A DNA stretch of 64,000 bases from Loxodes magnus (lineage: Eukaryota > Ciliophora > Karyorelictea > Loxodida > Loxodidae). Below the pieces are notes generated by a model. That model did no database searches. It worked only from the letters and a program-made list of their open reading frames with translations, and had not been told where the DNA came from. Of the stretch, positions 47,201 through 59,383 are shown piece after piece; position 1 is the first letter of the stretch, and every line of letters starts with the position of its first letter. Made by a program: the position numbers and the translations under genes. The stretch spans positions 1 to 64,000 of the forward strand of contig CAMPDV010001603.1 of the NCBI GenBank assembly GCA_946699065.1. The letters are read 5' to 3'.

Positions 47201-47899
47201 TAAGCAATTTTCACGAATCAATTCTGATTTAAATATCTTTTTTCATTAATAAAGATATATTGCTAATTATTTTACCATTTTAATTAAGAAAAATGTATTT
47301 TTTTCAGTTATTTCTAAAAAAAAAATATAAAATAAATTTATATAAAGAGCTATAACTTTACTAATAGCTTAAATCTATTAAAATCTATTAATTTATTTTT
47401 ATAGTAAATAAAGATATTGCAAAATTAAGTAAATAAATGTTCACTTTTAATTATCAAACCTAAGCAAATTTTAAATTTTAAATATATTTACTTAATTTAA
47501 GATGAATATGCTTGTAAAAAAAGTTTAAATAATTGAAAAAATTATACTTTTTGCTTATCAATAAACAATAGACGCAAGAATTTAAATTTATTTTTGAGTT
47601 AAATAAATTTAGAAAAAGTTATTTATTATAGTATATATAATAATTTAAGATTCTTAAAGTTAATTAATGGATATCTTAGCAAATCTTAGATTAATAAATT
47701 TTAAAAATGTTATATTAAATAGAATTCTTAACGAAAATAAAGAAAGATAAATAAAGAAAATAACTAATTTGATTTTAAAATAATTTTAATTATAGACAAA
47801 TACAAAATTTATACTTCCTTGTTAAATTTGTAAAAATTATCATTTAATTTAAATTCAGTTTATGTCTTTTTATCTTTTTTAAGTTAAAAAAAAATTTAA
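47201..47899. other. AT-rich spacer
   Basis: Nothing recognised. Confidence 0.35.
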
Positions 47900-48540
47900 A
47901 TAAAAAAGTATAAAATAACTAATTTCTTTTTTAATTCTAAAAATTTACTAATATTATTCTTTTTTATTTTAAGCCTTAGGTAATTTTCTTCTTTCAATCA
48001 AGATATTTAACTCTAATTCTTAAATAAATCTCTGTAAGGCGAAATTTCTTTAAAATATCATGTCTTATGTTTCTTACTTAAGAAATTTTATTAGAGTGTT
48101 GGTCAAAATACTTTTATATGCTTATCTTAATTTTAAATAAATTATTTTGCGTATTTAAAAAGAAAAATCCGATAATCAATCTATCACTGAAAAGAAACAT
48201 AATAACTGTGATTACTGACGAATTCATAATTGATAAAGCTTTTATATTTTCAAAAAAAATAAGAGTACGAAATAATTTTGTAATCGTATTTAAATTATTA
48301 AGTACCAACGATATATCTTATTTTAGTATGATATTTTAAAGTAGAAAATTTACTTTAAAAATATTAAAACAACAAAAGAAACTAAATTTTATGCTGAGTT
48401 TTATTGTATTTTGCTTTTTAAATTGTTACTTCATAAATAGAAATTCATATAATTAGTAATAAAAAATTATTTGAACTTGCATAGAATTATCGAATCACTT
48501 TGAGAGTTTTTATTTTCAATAAAGTAATATTTTTCTTAAA
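47900..48540 (+). repeat. Dispersed repeat R1, copy 1, with a conserved C-terminal frame
   Basis: 48300-48520 is very similar to 58148-58370. A plus-strand frame reads ILFQYDILKQKIYFKNIKTT, KETKFYAEFYCILLFKLLLH and NLHRIIESL, with TGA at 48501-48503. The copy at 58148 has the same frame and the same final TGA. Between them one T is lost and another gained about 15 bases later, so the frame is restored. That suggests, weakly, constraint on a protein C-terminus. The start is not identified. The standard-code frames at 48114-48339 on both strands are not supported. Confidence 0.45.
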
Positions 48541-48891
48541 TAATATTTTTAAAAGATTCTAATTCAAAAATTTGACACTTTTATTATAAAAATTGATTCT
48601 TAATATTTATTTTATCATCCTTTAAGTTATATATTTATTTATATTAAGAATGTATTAATTTATTTTTATTTTATGTTTTTTTCAATTATATAATTTTAAG
48701 AATGTTCTCCTCTTAAGATCTTTTCTTACTATAGGTAGATTTACAATTCATTTTATAAAAGTTAATTTTATATTTATTTTAGTATAATTTATTAACTGAG
48801 TGTTAATTCTGCTTATAACATGCTCTGTATTAAAAAGATTTTACTCTAAAAATATCAATCTAAAATTTTATCATTAAGCTTGCTAAATTAT

Positions 48892-49646
48892 TCAAAGGAA
48901 TGTTATTTATTTTATTGTTTTAATAATTTAATTAATAAGAATAGTTTAAATTATTGCTTATGTTATTTAATTTATATAATAACTTTTACATTTCAATTTT
49001 AATTTCTCATCAAATATTATTTTTAAAGTTTTTATAAATTACCTAATTTGAGACCAAAAAGAAATAACTATCAACTATAATAATAAATAAGCAACAAAAT
49101 ATTTATTTAAGTTATTAGAAATGTCTGTTTCTAACCGATCGCCACAAAATAAAAGCTCGAGCTTGAACCTAGTTTTTTACGAGACTGTGTATTCATGAAT
49201 CTTGCATTCCTAATTCTTCTTCTTACTTTATTAATTAAAGATTTGTCTTCTAGTTATACTTGTTTAGAATTCTTCTTCAATCTCTAAACTGACCCTTTTT
49301 CGTTGCACTAAATATAATTTTTCTTTTTACTTATTTATTATTATAATTGTTTCTTCCAAAATTTCTCCTTTTTTTTCTAAATTCGTTACAATTCTTCCAA
49401 ACTTGTCATTTTCTTTTATAGTAGTTGCATAGTTTATATATCTTGAGTTTTGGTTGAATTATTTTTGCTTTTTGAAGATTCTTTTCAATTTCCATTTTAT
49501 CGGAATTTACCTACTCTAATGGAATCTTCTAGCTTTAAGATACAAAATATTTATAATTTATCTAAAAGTTAATGAAAATCTAGCCATAGTTCTTCAATTT
49601 ATCTTTATGCCTTACTTTGAGCTAATTTTATTTTTCTACTTATCAT
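48892..49646 (-). pseudogene. Decayed zinc-knuckle element (copy 7)
   Basis: On the minus strand, about 49500-49340, one frame reads MEIEKNLQKAKIIQ and then Cys-Asn-Tyr-Tyr-Lys-Arg-Lys-TGA-Gln-Val-Trp-Lys-Asn-Cys. This matches the CYYCKSK-TGA-HLLQNC knuckle of copies 3 and 4 position by position, with the second Cys and the His each changed by one base. A different frame is open for 231 codons (ATG 49587 to TGA 48892) and contains coil-like text (NLEKKGEILEETIIIINKQK). Which frame is ancestral differs along the stretch. No target-site duplication was found. It is an old copy. Confidence 0.45.
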
Positions 49647-50099
49647 AATTACAAAATAAAAGATAAAAAGAAGAAAAATTAAAAAAAGTTTTGAAGTTTT
49701 ATTAAATGCAATCAGTTAATTTCAATTATTTATACTATTAGACTTAGTTTGATATAGGGAATGCTATACTATCATGAAAGAATAGATATAATGTATACAA
49801 TTGTTTTAAATTAAGTAGATTATACTTTATAAGATTTTTTAATTTAATTAGAAATATTCTTCTTATTCTTATCATTCATATAGAATCTTTACTTCTTTAT
49901 TAAGCTAATCAAATACACTCTCGACTTTTAGTTAAAAATTGTTAAAATCTACTATCAGTTATATCAGCAAAAATTTAAATAATATGATATTTACTGATTA
50001 TTTTAAATTATTTACTATAGGAAATTTTGATTTATTAAAAATATATATTGTCTGTACAGCAAGATTTTTAACAATCTTAACTAAACTTTATAAAATTTA
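49647..50099. other. AT-rich spacer
   Basis: Its right part aligns loosely with the left flank of copy 3 (TTTACTATAGGAAA shared). Confidence 0.35.
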
Positions 50100-50290
50100 A
50101 AATTACGATTTATTAATAAAATTTGTTTCTCTAAGTTAAAATGAAATACAAAAGAGCAAAATAAAAATATATTAATAAAATTTTTATTGATAGTGCTACA
50201 GATAAATATTTTAAGTAGACATAGTAGCTAAATTTATTCTATTGTTCATATTAAAATCAAATAGGCAAAAATAAAAAGATTCTAAGTATA
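50100..50290 (+). repeat. Repeat R1 right part; empty site corresponding to copy 3
   Basis: Aligns with 60221-60370 (TATTAATAAA..TTGATAGTGCT.CAGATAAATATTTTAAGTAGACA), while its left side aligns with sequence left of 59358. The zinc-knuckle element at 59372-60206 is absent here, so this is a paralogous pre-insertion site, near 50125-50135 (CTAAGTTAAAATG). Confidence 0.5.
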
Positions 50291-50889
50291 TCCAAATTAT
50301 AAGCAGATTTTAAGATATGTTTAAATAAGTATTTAGTTCCACAGACACAGTCTTGCTTTTCCCATAATATTAACTTAACGTCTGATTTAAGTAGTTAAAC
50401 TTACGTTTCAAATTATTGAATAACTATCTAAAATTAATATAATACTAACTCAAATTTAATTATTATATTATTTTAAATCATCCTTCCATTTCGTTTTTCT
50501 GTTTAAATATTTAGTTATTAATCTGCACCTTACTCATAACTCTCTACTAAAAATATCAAAAATAATATTCTTTTTTTTGCCGTTTGGTACTCTCATCCAT
50601 CAACTCTACTATTCATCTAATAACTTAAACTATATTTCGAATATAATTTTAAAAATTATTAATAAATTTTCTATGAGTTATATTATAAACAGTCTCTTAT
50701 AAAAATAATAGTTAAATAAGATTATGCATAACTAAAAAGCAATATATTAAAATACTCAAAAATAATATATATTACATAAATGATTTTACGGTGGTAAGGC
50801 TTTTAAGACTTTATTTTAATATAAACAATATAATTTATTTTTGATGTTTCTATACTAAGTATTCCTAAATAATATTTTTTAATTTAAAT
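50291..50889. other. AT-rich spacer
   Basis: Nothing recognised. Confidence 0.35.
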
Positions 50890-51490
50890 GCATTCAAATC
50901 TTCTAAAGCTTAAAGGCAAAAATATTAAAATATAATTTAAAAAGATTAGTTGAAGAAATAAAAACTACTATTAGAACTGAGAAAAAAAGTTTAATAGTTT
51001 AAAATAGCATTAAGATAGTTGATCACTAAATATGTAGTATTATCAATTTAAACGATATTATATTTTTTACTATCATTAATTTTTTTTAATTATATTTAAA
51101 AATTAAAATAAATGACAAGAAAAAATGGAAATATTTTATGAAAAATCTTGAAAATATTGAAAATAAGAATCTTATTCTTAGTTAAATATAAGTGTTAATT
51201 TTTTTCTTATTTAATATCATTTTTCGAAAAAAAATGTTTGAAAATATGAATTTTACTGTTTAAAATCTAATAGAAAAACTTTTATCTATAATTTTTTTGT
51301 TAAATTTACAAGGTTTAGTAATTTTGATTTTAGTATAGTTTCTTGAAGATCTTCCGTATTATTTTTCTTAAGTAAAGATTTGAATTAAATTAAAAAAGTA
51401 TTAGTTAATTATTATCAGTCATAGTATATAATTATATAAAATTTATAATAGAAAATCTAATTACAAAAATGATACAAAAATATGGAAGCT
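50890..51490. repeat. Dispersed repeat R2, copy 2
   Basis: Same-orientation partner of 38600-39235. Both copies are AT-rich and have no coding capacity I can support. Confidence 0.5.
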
Positions 51491-52689
51491 TTAGAAAGTA
51501 TAAAATTATTAAAATTAGTACAAAGTGACTTTTCTCCATCAACGGATAAGCAGGTACTGAAGAAAAATTTTCAATCTTAAAAGGTAGCATAGCTCTCAAC
51601 AAATTCATTGAAGTAGAAAAAAGAGATAAAAATTAAATTTCTCATTCTAAAAGGACAAAAAATTTACAATATTTCAAACATACTTTTGCAATTGCATGAT
51701 CTTATATTTTAATAATAATAAATAATTTAAAGAAGTAATTCTAAGTACAACAATAAAATGACCTAAATAAGAAGTAGTTTAAATAATATGTTTTATTAAT
51801 TATTAATAACTTAATCTATTACTATTTCAGTTTTTTTCATATTAAGCTATCATTTTATTTTTCAATCTTTACTATAAGAAATTTTTCTGAGGCATTAGCA
51901 AGTTATTTAATTAAATAAATTTTAATATTTAAAATTATGTATTATATATATAAAAATAGCATAAAATTTTGGCTTAAAAAATAAAATTAAAAAAATAAAA
52001 ATAAAGAATAATTTATTAATTTAAATTATATAATAATTATTAAATAATTTATATAAGTAAAATGAGAGATAAAACTAAACTATATTTGTATTTAAAATTT
52101 TTTAATTATAATTGCAAAATTTAATAATCTAAAAATTTTAAATTTTATAATAATAAATTAAGCCAAAAAGAAATATCCAAAATAAACGAAAATTAAAAAA
52201 ATAGTAATAATTAAAAATTATCAGAAGAAATTACTATAAAAATGCTAACGTAATGAAGTTAATTATATGAATAAGATATTCCATTTTAAATATGTTCTAA
52301 AAATTCAACCATAGTTCCTTCGTATTTCATCATTTCGTTGTTACTTTTTGTGTTTTCTTTTTTCTTTTTTAAACTCTAATTAATTGTTTTTATTTTGTTC
52401 TATAATTTCAATACTTTTGAGTTAATTCATTTTAAAATTTTTAGGCCTTCATTCGTTTATTTAAGAGAAATGAACTGTTAGTTTATGTAGACTTAATCCT
52501 TAGTTATTATTTTTTTCAATTTTTGATGGAAAAGCAATTAGAAAATTTCTAATTAAGTTCCAATAGAATATCTATTTAAAATAATGCTTATAAGATTCTT
52601 TACTTCTTCGTGAACAAATTGCAGTATAATGACGCTAATATAAATCATATAAGATTAAGTATGCAATATAAATATTGAAATTATTTTTT
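51491..52689. other. AT-rich stretch without recognisable gene
   Basis: Some minus-strand LINE sequence may continue here from 52690-53130, but no motif is readable. Confidence 0.3.
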
Positions 52690-53130
52690 TACTAGAATCC
52701 TAAATTTAGTAAAGCCAACCTCAGGAAATTTCTAAATTACTTAAATTATTGTTGGAAGATATATACAATTGGAATGTTTTTATAACGAACAATAGCTTCT
52801 TAACAATAACTTGTTCTAATCTTTTCTTCAATGTATTAATAAGGGAAATTTATCTTAAATTTGTTAATCTATTACCTTTCTTGAAAATAGGGATAATGAT
52901 GGAGGTATTCGGTTTTATAGGATTCTTTAGAGTCTTAACATATTTTGATAAAACAGTGCATTATTAAATGTAACTCTTCTCCGGCATACTTTATGAGATT
53001 CACCCTTTATTCCACATGGTTCGGGTTACTTTCTGTTTGGAATATACAGAATAATTTCTTGAATTTCTTAAAATTTGAAATGCTCGAAATTTTTTAAGTG
53101 AGAAGACAAAATTAGATAATTGATAAGTGG
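52690..53130 (-). pseudogene. LINE reverse transcriptase N-terminal fragment
   Basis: The minus strand reads FEHFKFQEIQEIILYIPNRK then QPEPCGIKGE, the counterpart of the opening PN-K-SPGPDGI block. After a frameshift it reads NTSIIIPIFKKGNRLTNLRQ and ISLINTLKKRLEQVIVKKL, the counterpart of IIPIFKKG and NWRPISLIN..YKI.EKVI.KRL. Later domains with the catalytic residues are missing or unreadable. The plus-strand frame at 52749-52967 is a shadow of this region. Confidence 0.65.
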
Positions 53131-54174
53131 AGGATCTCTGTAAATGAGATTTATTTGCAGTTTACTGAATTCAAGTTATTTCTATACAACGTTTCTATTG
53201 TTTATTTAGCTCAAAAATTTTCTCAATTATCAATAAATGAGTCACTGATTTATTATTTAAAATTTATCTCCTTTTAAAGTTTGACAATTTTTTCATTTAA
53301 CAGAATATCGTTTGTTGATTTCCATTGAGTTTGAGAAATTGATAAATAACCTAAAGTAAAAAATTATAAAAAAATATATGATAATAAAATAGATAATTAG
53401 CTTAATATAGTAAAAAGATTAAATAATTTAGTTAAAAATGTTTATTTTAATTCTTTTTAAGCAAGATTATTATATTAATTTTAGAATCAATCTTTTAATT
53501 TAATTCTTCAGATTGATATTGTAGTAAATACTTTATTAGATAAATTAAAAATATTATTACTATTCTATTAAAGCCATTATTAGTGACTATTTTTACAGTA
53601 ATCATATTTTGAATAATATATATCTTTTATTATATGAATAGATAGTAGTAGATTGATGTTTATGTAAATGCAATTAATAAAATATGGATTTAGTTATGCA
53701 AAATTATATTTTTAACTAATTTTTTTAAATTAAAATAAAAGAATAGTTATTCTTCTAAACCTTGCTAACGTTAATAATTCTTTTGATATGAAGAAATCTT
53801 TTTATTACTAATAAGAGCATCGTATGTCAAATCTTAATTGTCCTAATTTCCAGTCAAAATTAATTACAGTCTATATTTCTTCAAAAGCGTTAAAAAAGTA
53901 GTAAATTTTAATCTTTTTCTATCCTTTATAAAGATAAGCTGACTTTCTAATAAATTTTCAGTTGTTATACTTTTAAAAGTTTTCAGAATATTGATAAAAC
54001 TTTTAACAGAAGTATAGTGAATAATCCATTTAATTAAAAACAAATAGTTTATTATCAGAATATGTATAATAAATTATTATTCCTTATTGATATTATAAAT
54101 AAGCTAACATTATTACTATTTTTTATCTTTTTACTTCCATTACATTTAATTAATAATTATAGCAATAAACTAAA
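53131..54174. other. AT-rich stretch without recognisable gene
   Basis: Nothing recognised. Confidence 0.35.
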
Positions 54175-55013
54175 TTTGCCAATTATTTGCTTTCTCTTGG
54201 AATTTCAACCAGATTAAAAAGGAAAAAAGGAAAAATTCATCCTTAACTTACTTGAGCAAAGTAAATTATTCTCTAATTACCTGCTACCATTTTGTTTACG
54301 TGGATAATTAAAAAATTTTTGAGTGATGCTAGCATTTGAAATTATCTATAATTCTTGAAAATATTTTCTTAATACAAAATGAATTTTCAGTTTTGAGGGG
54401 ATTTTTTAGCATCTACCGCGTTCTTTTTTTTATTTTATCTTGAGTTTTTTTCAAGCTCAGCATCATCGTAGATTGTGTTTATTTGCGTAAAATATTAGTT
54501 TTTGAATTTTTTTATTTATCTTCTTTTTGAAATAATTTTTTCTGGTTTTATATTCAATTTTACAAATTTAAATCAATTTTTTCATATTTTTTTTAATCTT
54601 GATATATTGATTTAATTTTTCGTTTTCTATAATCATGCTTTTCTCATGATTAAATAAGATTGTGATTGCTCATAAAGCCAACATTCTGTTACTAAATTAT
54701 TTTTGATTCGCTTTCGACAAAGTATTAATAATTCATTATTTTAGTAGTCATCGTTGTTAATTAGTTCTTTGATATTTCCCCTTAATATTTAATTGTTTCT
54801 TCATATTTTTAGATTAATTTTTTCATTTTATCAAGTTGATTTTAGATATTTTAATCAGCTTTTTAAGGTTATCCTATCTCATAGGTTCAATCATAACTTT
54901 ACTTTCAGATAAAGAGCACATTTTATTGTTTCTTTTGAATTTTCTACATTTCTTTCTCCATTTTTCTTCTTAACCCATAGGTTATTTATTTAATATCTAA
55001 TTATTTAGTCCAT
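54175..55013 (-). mobile_element. Zinc-knuckle retroelement, copy 6, old
   Basis: On the minus strand ATG 55013 gives MDQIIRYQINNLWVKKK, matching MEQSIRLSKNQ of the intact copies, then KKYEETI/NNDDYQNNELLIL remnants in shifting frames. The nucleotide match is closest to copy 1 (shared GTTATGAT, AAAATAATTTAGTAACAGAAT, CTGAGCTTGA). At the 3' end a stem remnant (TTGGAATTTCAACCAG) and TGCTACCAT are recognisable. Many frameshifts. No target-site duplication could be identified, as expected of an old insertion. Confidence 0.6.
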
Positions 55014-55286
55014 TTTATTTATTTTTAATGAATTTTAAATATGGAAAATTAATTTTATTTTATATTTCAATCAAAATTAATTTGAAATTCAAAAATGTAT
55101 TTAAATTATTTTTGTATTATCTAAGAATTTTTATCTTAATTTTAAAAAGGGAAACTTAAATCATATTTGTTTTGATATTATTTTTACTATCTATAGAAAG
55201 GTTTAATTTAAATTTATAAAGAATAGAAAATTTAAATTTTATAATTATCTTGATATCGTGTTTGCTACTTTATTATTTTTTATTAT

Positions 55287-56119
55287 AATAATAATAGTAA
55301 TAGTAAACTAAAAGTAATTAAAGTTTAGCATTCCCTGGATTTTCAACCAGGTTTTTGCTACCATTTTTTTAGCGTGGATGGATACCACGCCATTTTTTTA
55401 TGTGGATGGAACCACAGAGGATCTTCTGTCTTTTATGTGAATAGTTTTCTCTTGTAAATCCCTGTTTAGGTTATTCAGAGTCTGCTGAGTATGCTTAACG
55501 TTCTTTATTGTTCTTTTATCTAAGTTTATCTTCACTAATCGCAATTTTGTAATAAGTGTCACTTTGATTTGCAATAATAGCATTGTTTGCCTTGTTTTTT
55601 CTTGAATCTCTTCAGAAATACTTTTTTTTCAAGTTAATCGATTCTTTTGATTAAATCTATATTAATCTTTTAGTCATTCTATTTTTCTTATACGTTTGCT
55701 TATGTAGAAACATTTTCGATAATCATATTTTGTTCTTGCTTAAAATTCGATTGAGATTATTCATATAGTTACTATTCCGTGACTAGATTATTCTAAATCA
55801 ATTATCGTCTAATTATTAGAAGCTCGTTATTTTAATCTTCGATAGTATTCATTAGTTCTCTTATTTTTTCCCCTTGGTTGTAAATTGTTTCCTAATAATT
55901 TTGTATTACTGCTTTCATTTGGTCAAGCTATATTTATATTTCGGATTATTTTTATACCTTTACTGGATTCGATTCTATTGTTCCGATTATGATTTTTCCT
56001 TCAGAGGAGGAATTTGATTTATCTTCTTGTTGTTGTTGTCTCTGCATTTGTTTCGCAGCTTTCCTTTTTGCGTTCTTAATTTGGTTTTTGGAAAGGCGAA
56101 TAGATTATTCCATTTTTTC
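55287..56119 (-). mobile_element. Zinc-knuckle retroelement, copy 4, with 14-bp target-site duplication
   Basis: Exact direct repeats TTATTTTTTATTAT at 55273-55286 and 56120-56133 (AT-rich, so weaker evidence than for copies 1 and 2). The element lies in inverted orientation to copy 3 and is nearly identical to it over its whole length, including the three 3' stems and the TAT-type tail at the left. The right end is a short A-tract (T on the plus strand) before the start codon. Confidence 0.75.
55559..56113 (-). CDS. Zinc-knuckle protein of copy 4 (184 aa)
   Basis: ATG 56113-56111 to TGA 55561-55559, uninterrupted in the ciliate code. A basic N-terminus (MEQSIRLSKNQIKNAKRKAA) is followed by a Gln/Ser-rich acidic patch (QEDKSNSSSEGKIIIGTIE). 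Coils follow (LDQMKAVIQNYQETIYNQGE; IRELMNTIEDQNNELLIIRR; NNLVTEQQLYEQSQSNFKQE) and then LEKKVFLKRFKKKQGKQ. The frame ends CYYCKSK at the TGA, halfway through a CCHC zinc knuckle whose second half (HLLQNC) follows the TGA in frame. It has the same length and the same stop as copy 3. By analogy with LINE ORF1 or Gag proteins it would bind RNA and self-associate; it has no enzyme domain. Beyond the TGA lie further TGA codons, then a Trp/Pro-containing repeat region. Confidence 0.7.
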
Positions 56120-56382
56120 TTATTTTTTATTATTTAAAAACAAAAAATGCTTATTAAATAAATAATATAAGCTTTATTTTTTAAGTGGGATTAAATTTAT
56201 ATTTCAGTTTTAGCTTAATCCTATATTTATTTCTATTAATATATAAATGTAAATGTTAAACTATTTTTTAATTATAGTCAATCTTTATCCTATCTTATAT
56301 TAGTAAAATTAGTAGATATATTTGTAATATGGCAACTCATAATTTTGCTTATTTATTATAAATTTATTTTTTTTAAAATTAA

Positions 56383-56600
56383 ATGTTTGATGCTTTTAGA
56401 CAAATTTTAAGTTTGCTTCTACTAATAGAAAATAAAATACTCTTTATAGTAAAGCTATATGAAAAATTAAATGTTCATATTTAAATAGACCCTGAAGAAA
56501 AAAGATTTAAAAACAGAATTAGAAACAAACTTTCAATTTATACACTTTATATTATTGTTAATAATTGTATATAAAGCATTTAATAAAATTAATGAGCAAA
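56383..56600 (+). repeat. Repeat R3, copy 2, with a short open frame
   Basis: ATG 56383 opens MFDAFRQILSLLLLIENKIL, then KLYEKLNVHIQIDPEEKRFK to a TGA near 56600. The partner at 45600-45800 has the related text NLSFIFKANIRRKKIE in another frame. A hydrophobic first half could be a membrane segment, but evidence for a real gene is thin. Confidence 0.35.
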
Positions 56601-56929
56601 AAAATCTAAATTTCTTTAAATTAAATAACAATTTTACCAATAAGAATTAGGAAATCTTAAATAAAACAGGAATATATTTTTATTTTTCTATATAAAAAGT
56701 TAGCTAATTTACGCGTGCTTGCTAAAGTAATTTAAAATTTTCGATGAATTTTTATAAATAATTCTGTAATAAAAATAAAACAAAATGAAATGAAAATTTT
56801 GCTTACTAATAAAAAGATTTAATGAGAGAAAAATTTTTAATATTGAATCAATGTTAGATGAAACTTTCAAAATTCTTTGAATTTTTACTTTTATTTTAAT
56901 TTAAAAAATTTTGAATGATCTTTGATAAT

Positions 56930-57211
56930 TCAAACAATCTTCCTAAATATTTCCTCAATATCTTTTTTCCAACTTTAAATTGGATTTATAATAAACAAAG
57001 CAATCAGTAAGTTCGCGATGCCATCCAGGTCACTATTAAAAAAAATTCGTGAGTTTGTAAATCCCAGCTTTTTGAGAGCTCTGATATTATTGTTATTTCA
57101 GTGATAGCTAGATTTGATACATCTCTGTGTTTGTATTTAATTACTCAAATTTTAGGGATTTTCTATTTCCATTTTATCTACTTAAAATTTTATGTTTATT
57201 TCTGTTTCCAT
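56930..57211 (-). pseudogene. Possible gene remnant, unidentified, one in-frame TGA
   Basis: ATG 57211-57209 starts METEINIKFQVDKMEIENPQ, runs 37 codons to TGA 57100-57098 (after SSYH), then 55 codons in the same frame (NNNNIRALKKLGFTNSRIFF; NSDLDGIANLLIALFIINPI; WKKDIEEIFRKIV) to TGA 56932-56930. It is GC-richer than its flanks and of balanced composition. Sequence upstream of the ATG may also be coding. The plus-strand frame at 57127-57318 is probably its shadow. No family recognised. Confidence 0.35.
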
Positions 57212-57339
57212 TACTTTTTCAAATCATTTTCCTATTCTTAAATCTAATACAGAGTTACTCAACTACCTCTATTCCTTCTAGAAATTTCAAAAGGCTTGCA
57301 TTTCTCTTCCAAAATTAAGGATTCTGGATTCGTCATTTT

Positions 57340-57699
57340 TCTTTTATAATTTCAATTAATCGTATTATATTTTGTTGATAGTTATACCATAATAAATAAA
57401 TTGTAATTAAATATAAAAATTAATTTTAATTAAATTGTTCAAAATAAAGGATGAGAATATTTAATATTTTAGAGTGATTAAAGTTTTAAAAAATCTGATT
57501 TACGTTAAAATTGCTTTATTTGAAGTAAAATAAATTTAATCTTCTCTTTTAGTATATAAAATTTCTTTTGATTTATATTCCCTTTTCAATTATTTATAAA
57601 GCTTAAAATAGTATTTTAGAAAATTTTGTTATCAATGCAGTAGTAAAAATCACCTTTAGAAAAGCCAAAAGATTGAATTTACTCTTGAATCTAATCTAA
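57340..57699. other. AT-rich spacer
   Basis: Nothing recognised. Confidence 0.35.
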
Positions 57700-58400
57700 T
57701 AATGTAGCTTATTATTATTATTAATAGCTTTTAATGCAATTAATTTTCTTAATGCAAAAGAACATAACTCACTTATTTCTATTTTAATTCTAAACAAATT
57801 ATTTAGGTTTCTATTATTATTTTAGATCTTAATTTTTTTCTCTTCCACTTTATATTTTTTTTTTGTAAGTTCATTAATTTAAGAGTTTTCACAAAGAATC
57901 TCTTTTAGCATCTCTTTTTAATCACAGAATTTTCGTAGAGTCTTTTAGTTAAAATACATTTATAATGTCTTTTTAAATACTAAATATCACAATCTGAGTT
58001 ATTCATTGAATGAAAATTCGATATTCATTCTATCGCTAAAAAAATTAAATACCACAGATGATACAGAGACAGGAAATTTGATAAAAGTTGCTTATTTCTT
58101 AAATGTAAGCAAAAATTTTAAGAATTTGAATATTATCTTTAAAATTATTGAGCACCAACTGAAGATCTTATTTTAGTATGACATTTTAAAGTAGAAAGTT
58201 GACTTTAAAAATGTTAAAACAACAAAAGAGACTAAATTTATGCTGAGTTTTTATTGCATTTTGTTTTTTAAATTGTTACTTCATAAATAGAAATTCATAT
58301 CTTTAGTAAAGAGAAACTATTTTAACTTGCATAGAATTATAGTATCACTTTGAGAGTTTGTGATTTTCGATAAATTGATATTTTTTATGAAATATTAGAA
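57700..58400 (+). repeat. Dispersed repeat R1, copy 2
   Basis: Same-orientation partner of 47900-48540. The shared frame reads ILFQYDILKQKVDFKNVKTT, then FYCILFFKLLLHKQKFISLV and NLHRIIVSL, with TGA at 58351-58353. Confidence 0.5.
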
Positions 58401-59357
58401 TAATAAATATAATTAAAAAATTAGTAAATTTTATTATAAAATTTGATACTTAATACTATTTTATCATAAATGAACTTTATATTTATTTTTATTTAACTTA
58501 TACATTTTTAATACAAAGTCTCATCTTATGATCTTATAATATGCTTTAAAGGTAAATTTTTAGCTAAAATATTTAATATAATACTTTTTTTACTATAAGT
58601 AAATAATAAATAGTATTATGTAAATTATCCGAATTTAAATGATTCTCAAAAGTAAATTTTAAATTAATCGCAGAAAAATTTGCTAATTGAATTAAAATAC
58701 TCTCTATATTAAAAAATTTACATCTTAAAAATATTAATTAAAACTGTAAGTTTTAATTACTTTAATTACATAAAGAGAAGTTATCTATTTATTATTTTTA
58801 GTAATTTATCAAATTACGTGTAATTTCAAATAATCATTTGAACTATTTATACTATAAATACTTCTTTCTTTTTAAATGTTTTAAGTGAGACTATAAAATT
58901 TTATTAAATGTAAAATATTAATTTTTGATTGATTTTTTAGAAAATATTCTATGTTATTTTATATATAAAACGTTGTACTACCATAAAAAATGAAAATAAT
59001 TAAAATTATTATTCGTATTAAAAAGGATAATTTCTTTTATAAATTAAAAAATAGATTATCATGCAATACTCTTCTTATTGTTATCCTTCAATAATTTTAT
59101 TTATTTCTTTATTTAAAAAATTAATAAAAAATAAAATAATATTTCATTAAATTAATTTCTAAAACTTTAATTACATTTGTTAAACCTGAATTAACTTAAT
59201 GTACAAATGCTTTAGTTTTTATAATATTTACTACTATTTTAAATTTTTTACTATAGGAAAATTATTTACTATCTAGAAATAAAAAAATTTATAAAAAAAG
59301 AATTTTAATAATCTTAACATAAATATTTAAATTTTAATTATATTATTTGTTAAGTAG
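58401..59357. other. AT-rich spacer
   Basis: Right part aligns loosely with 49990-50100; no gene recognised. Confidence 0.35.
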
Positions 59358-59383
59358 TATAATTTTTTAAGGAAAAAAAAAAA

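Noticed and set aside
48892-49587. 231-codon ciliate-code frame on the minus strand as a separate gene
   Set aside because: With TGA as the only stop, such lengths are not rare in this base composition, and another frame over the same bases carries a recognisable zinc-knuckle relic.
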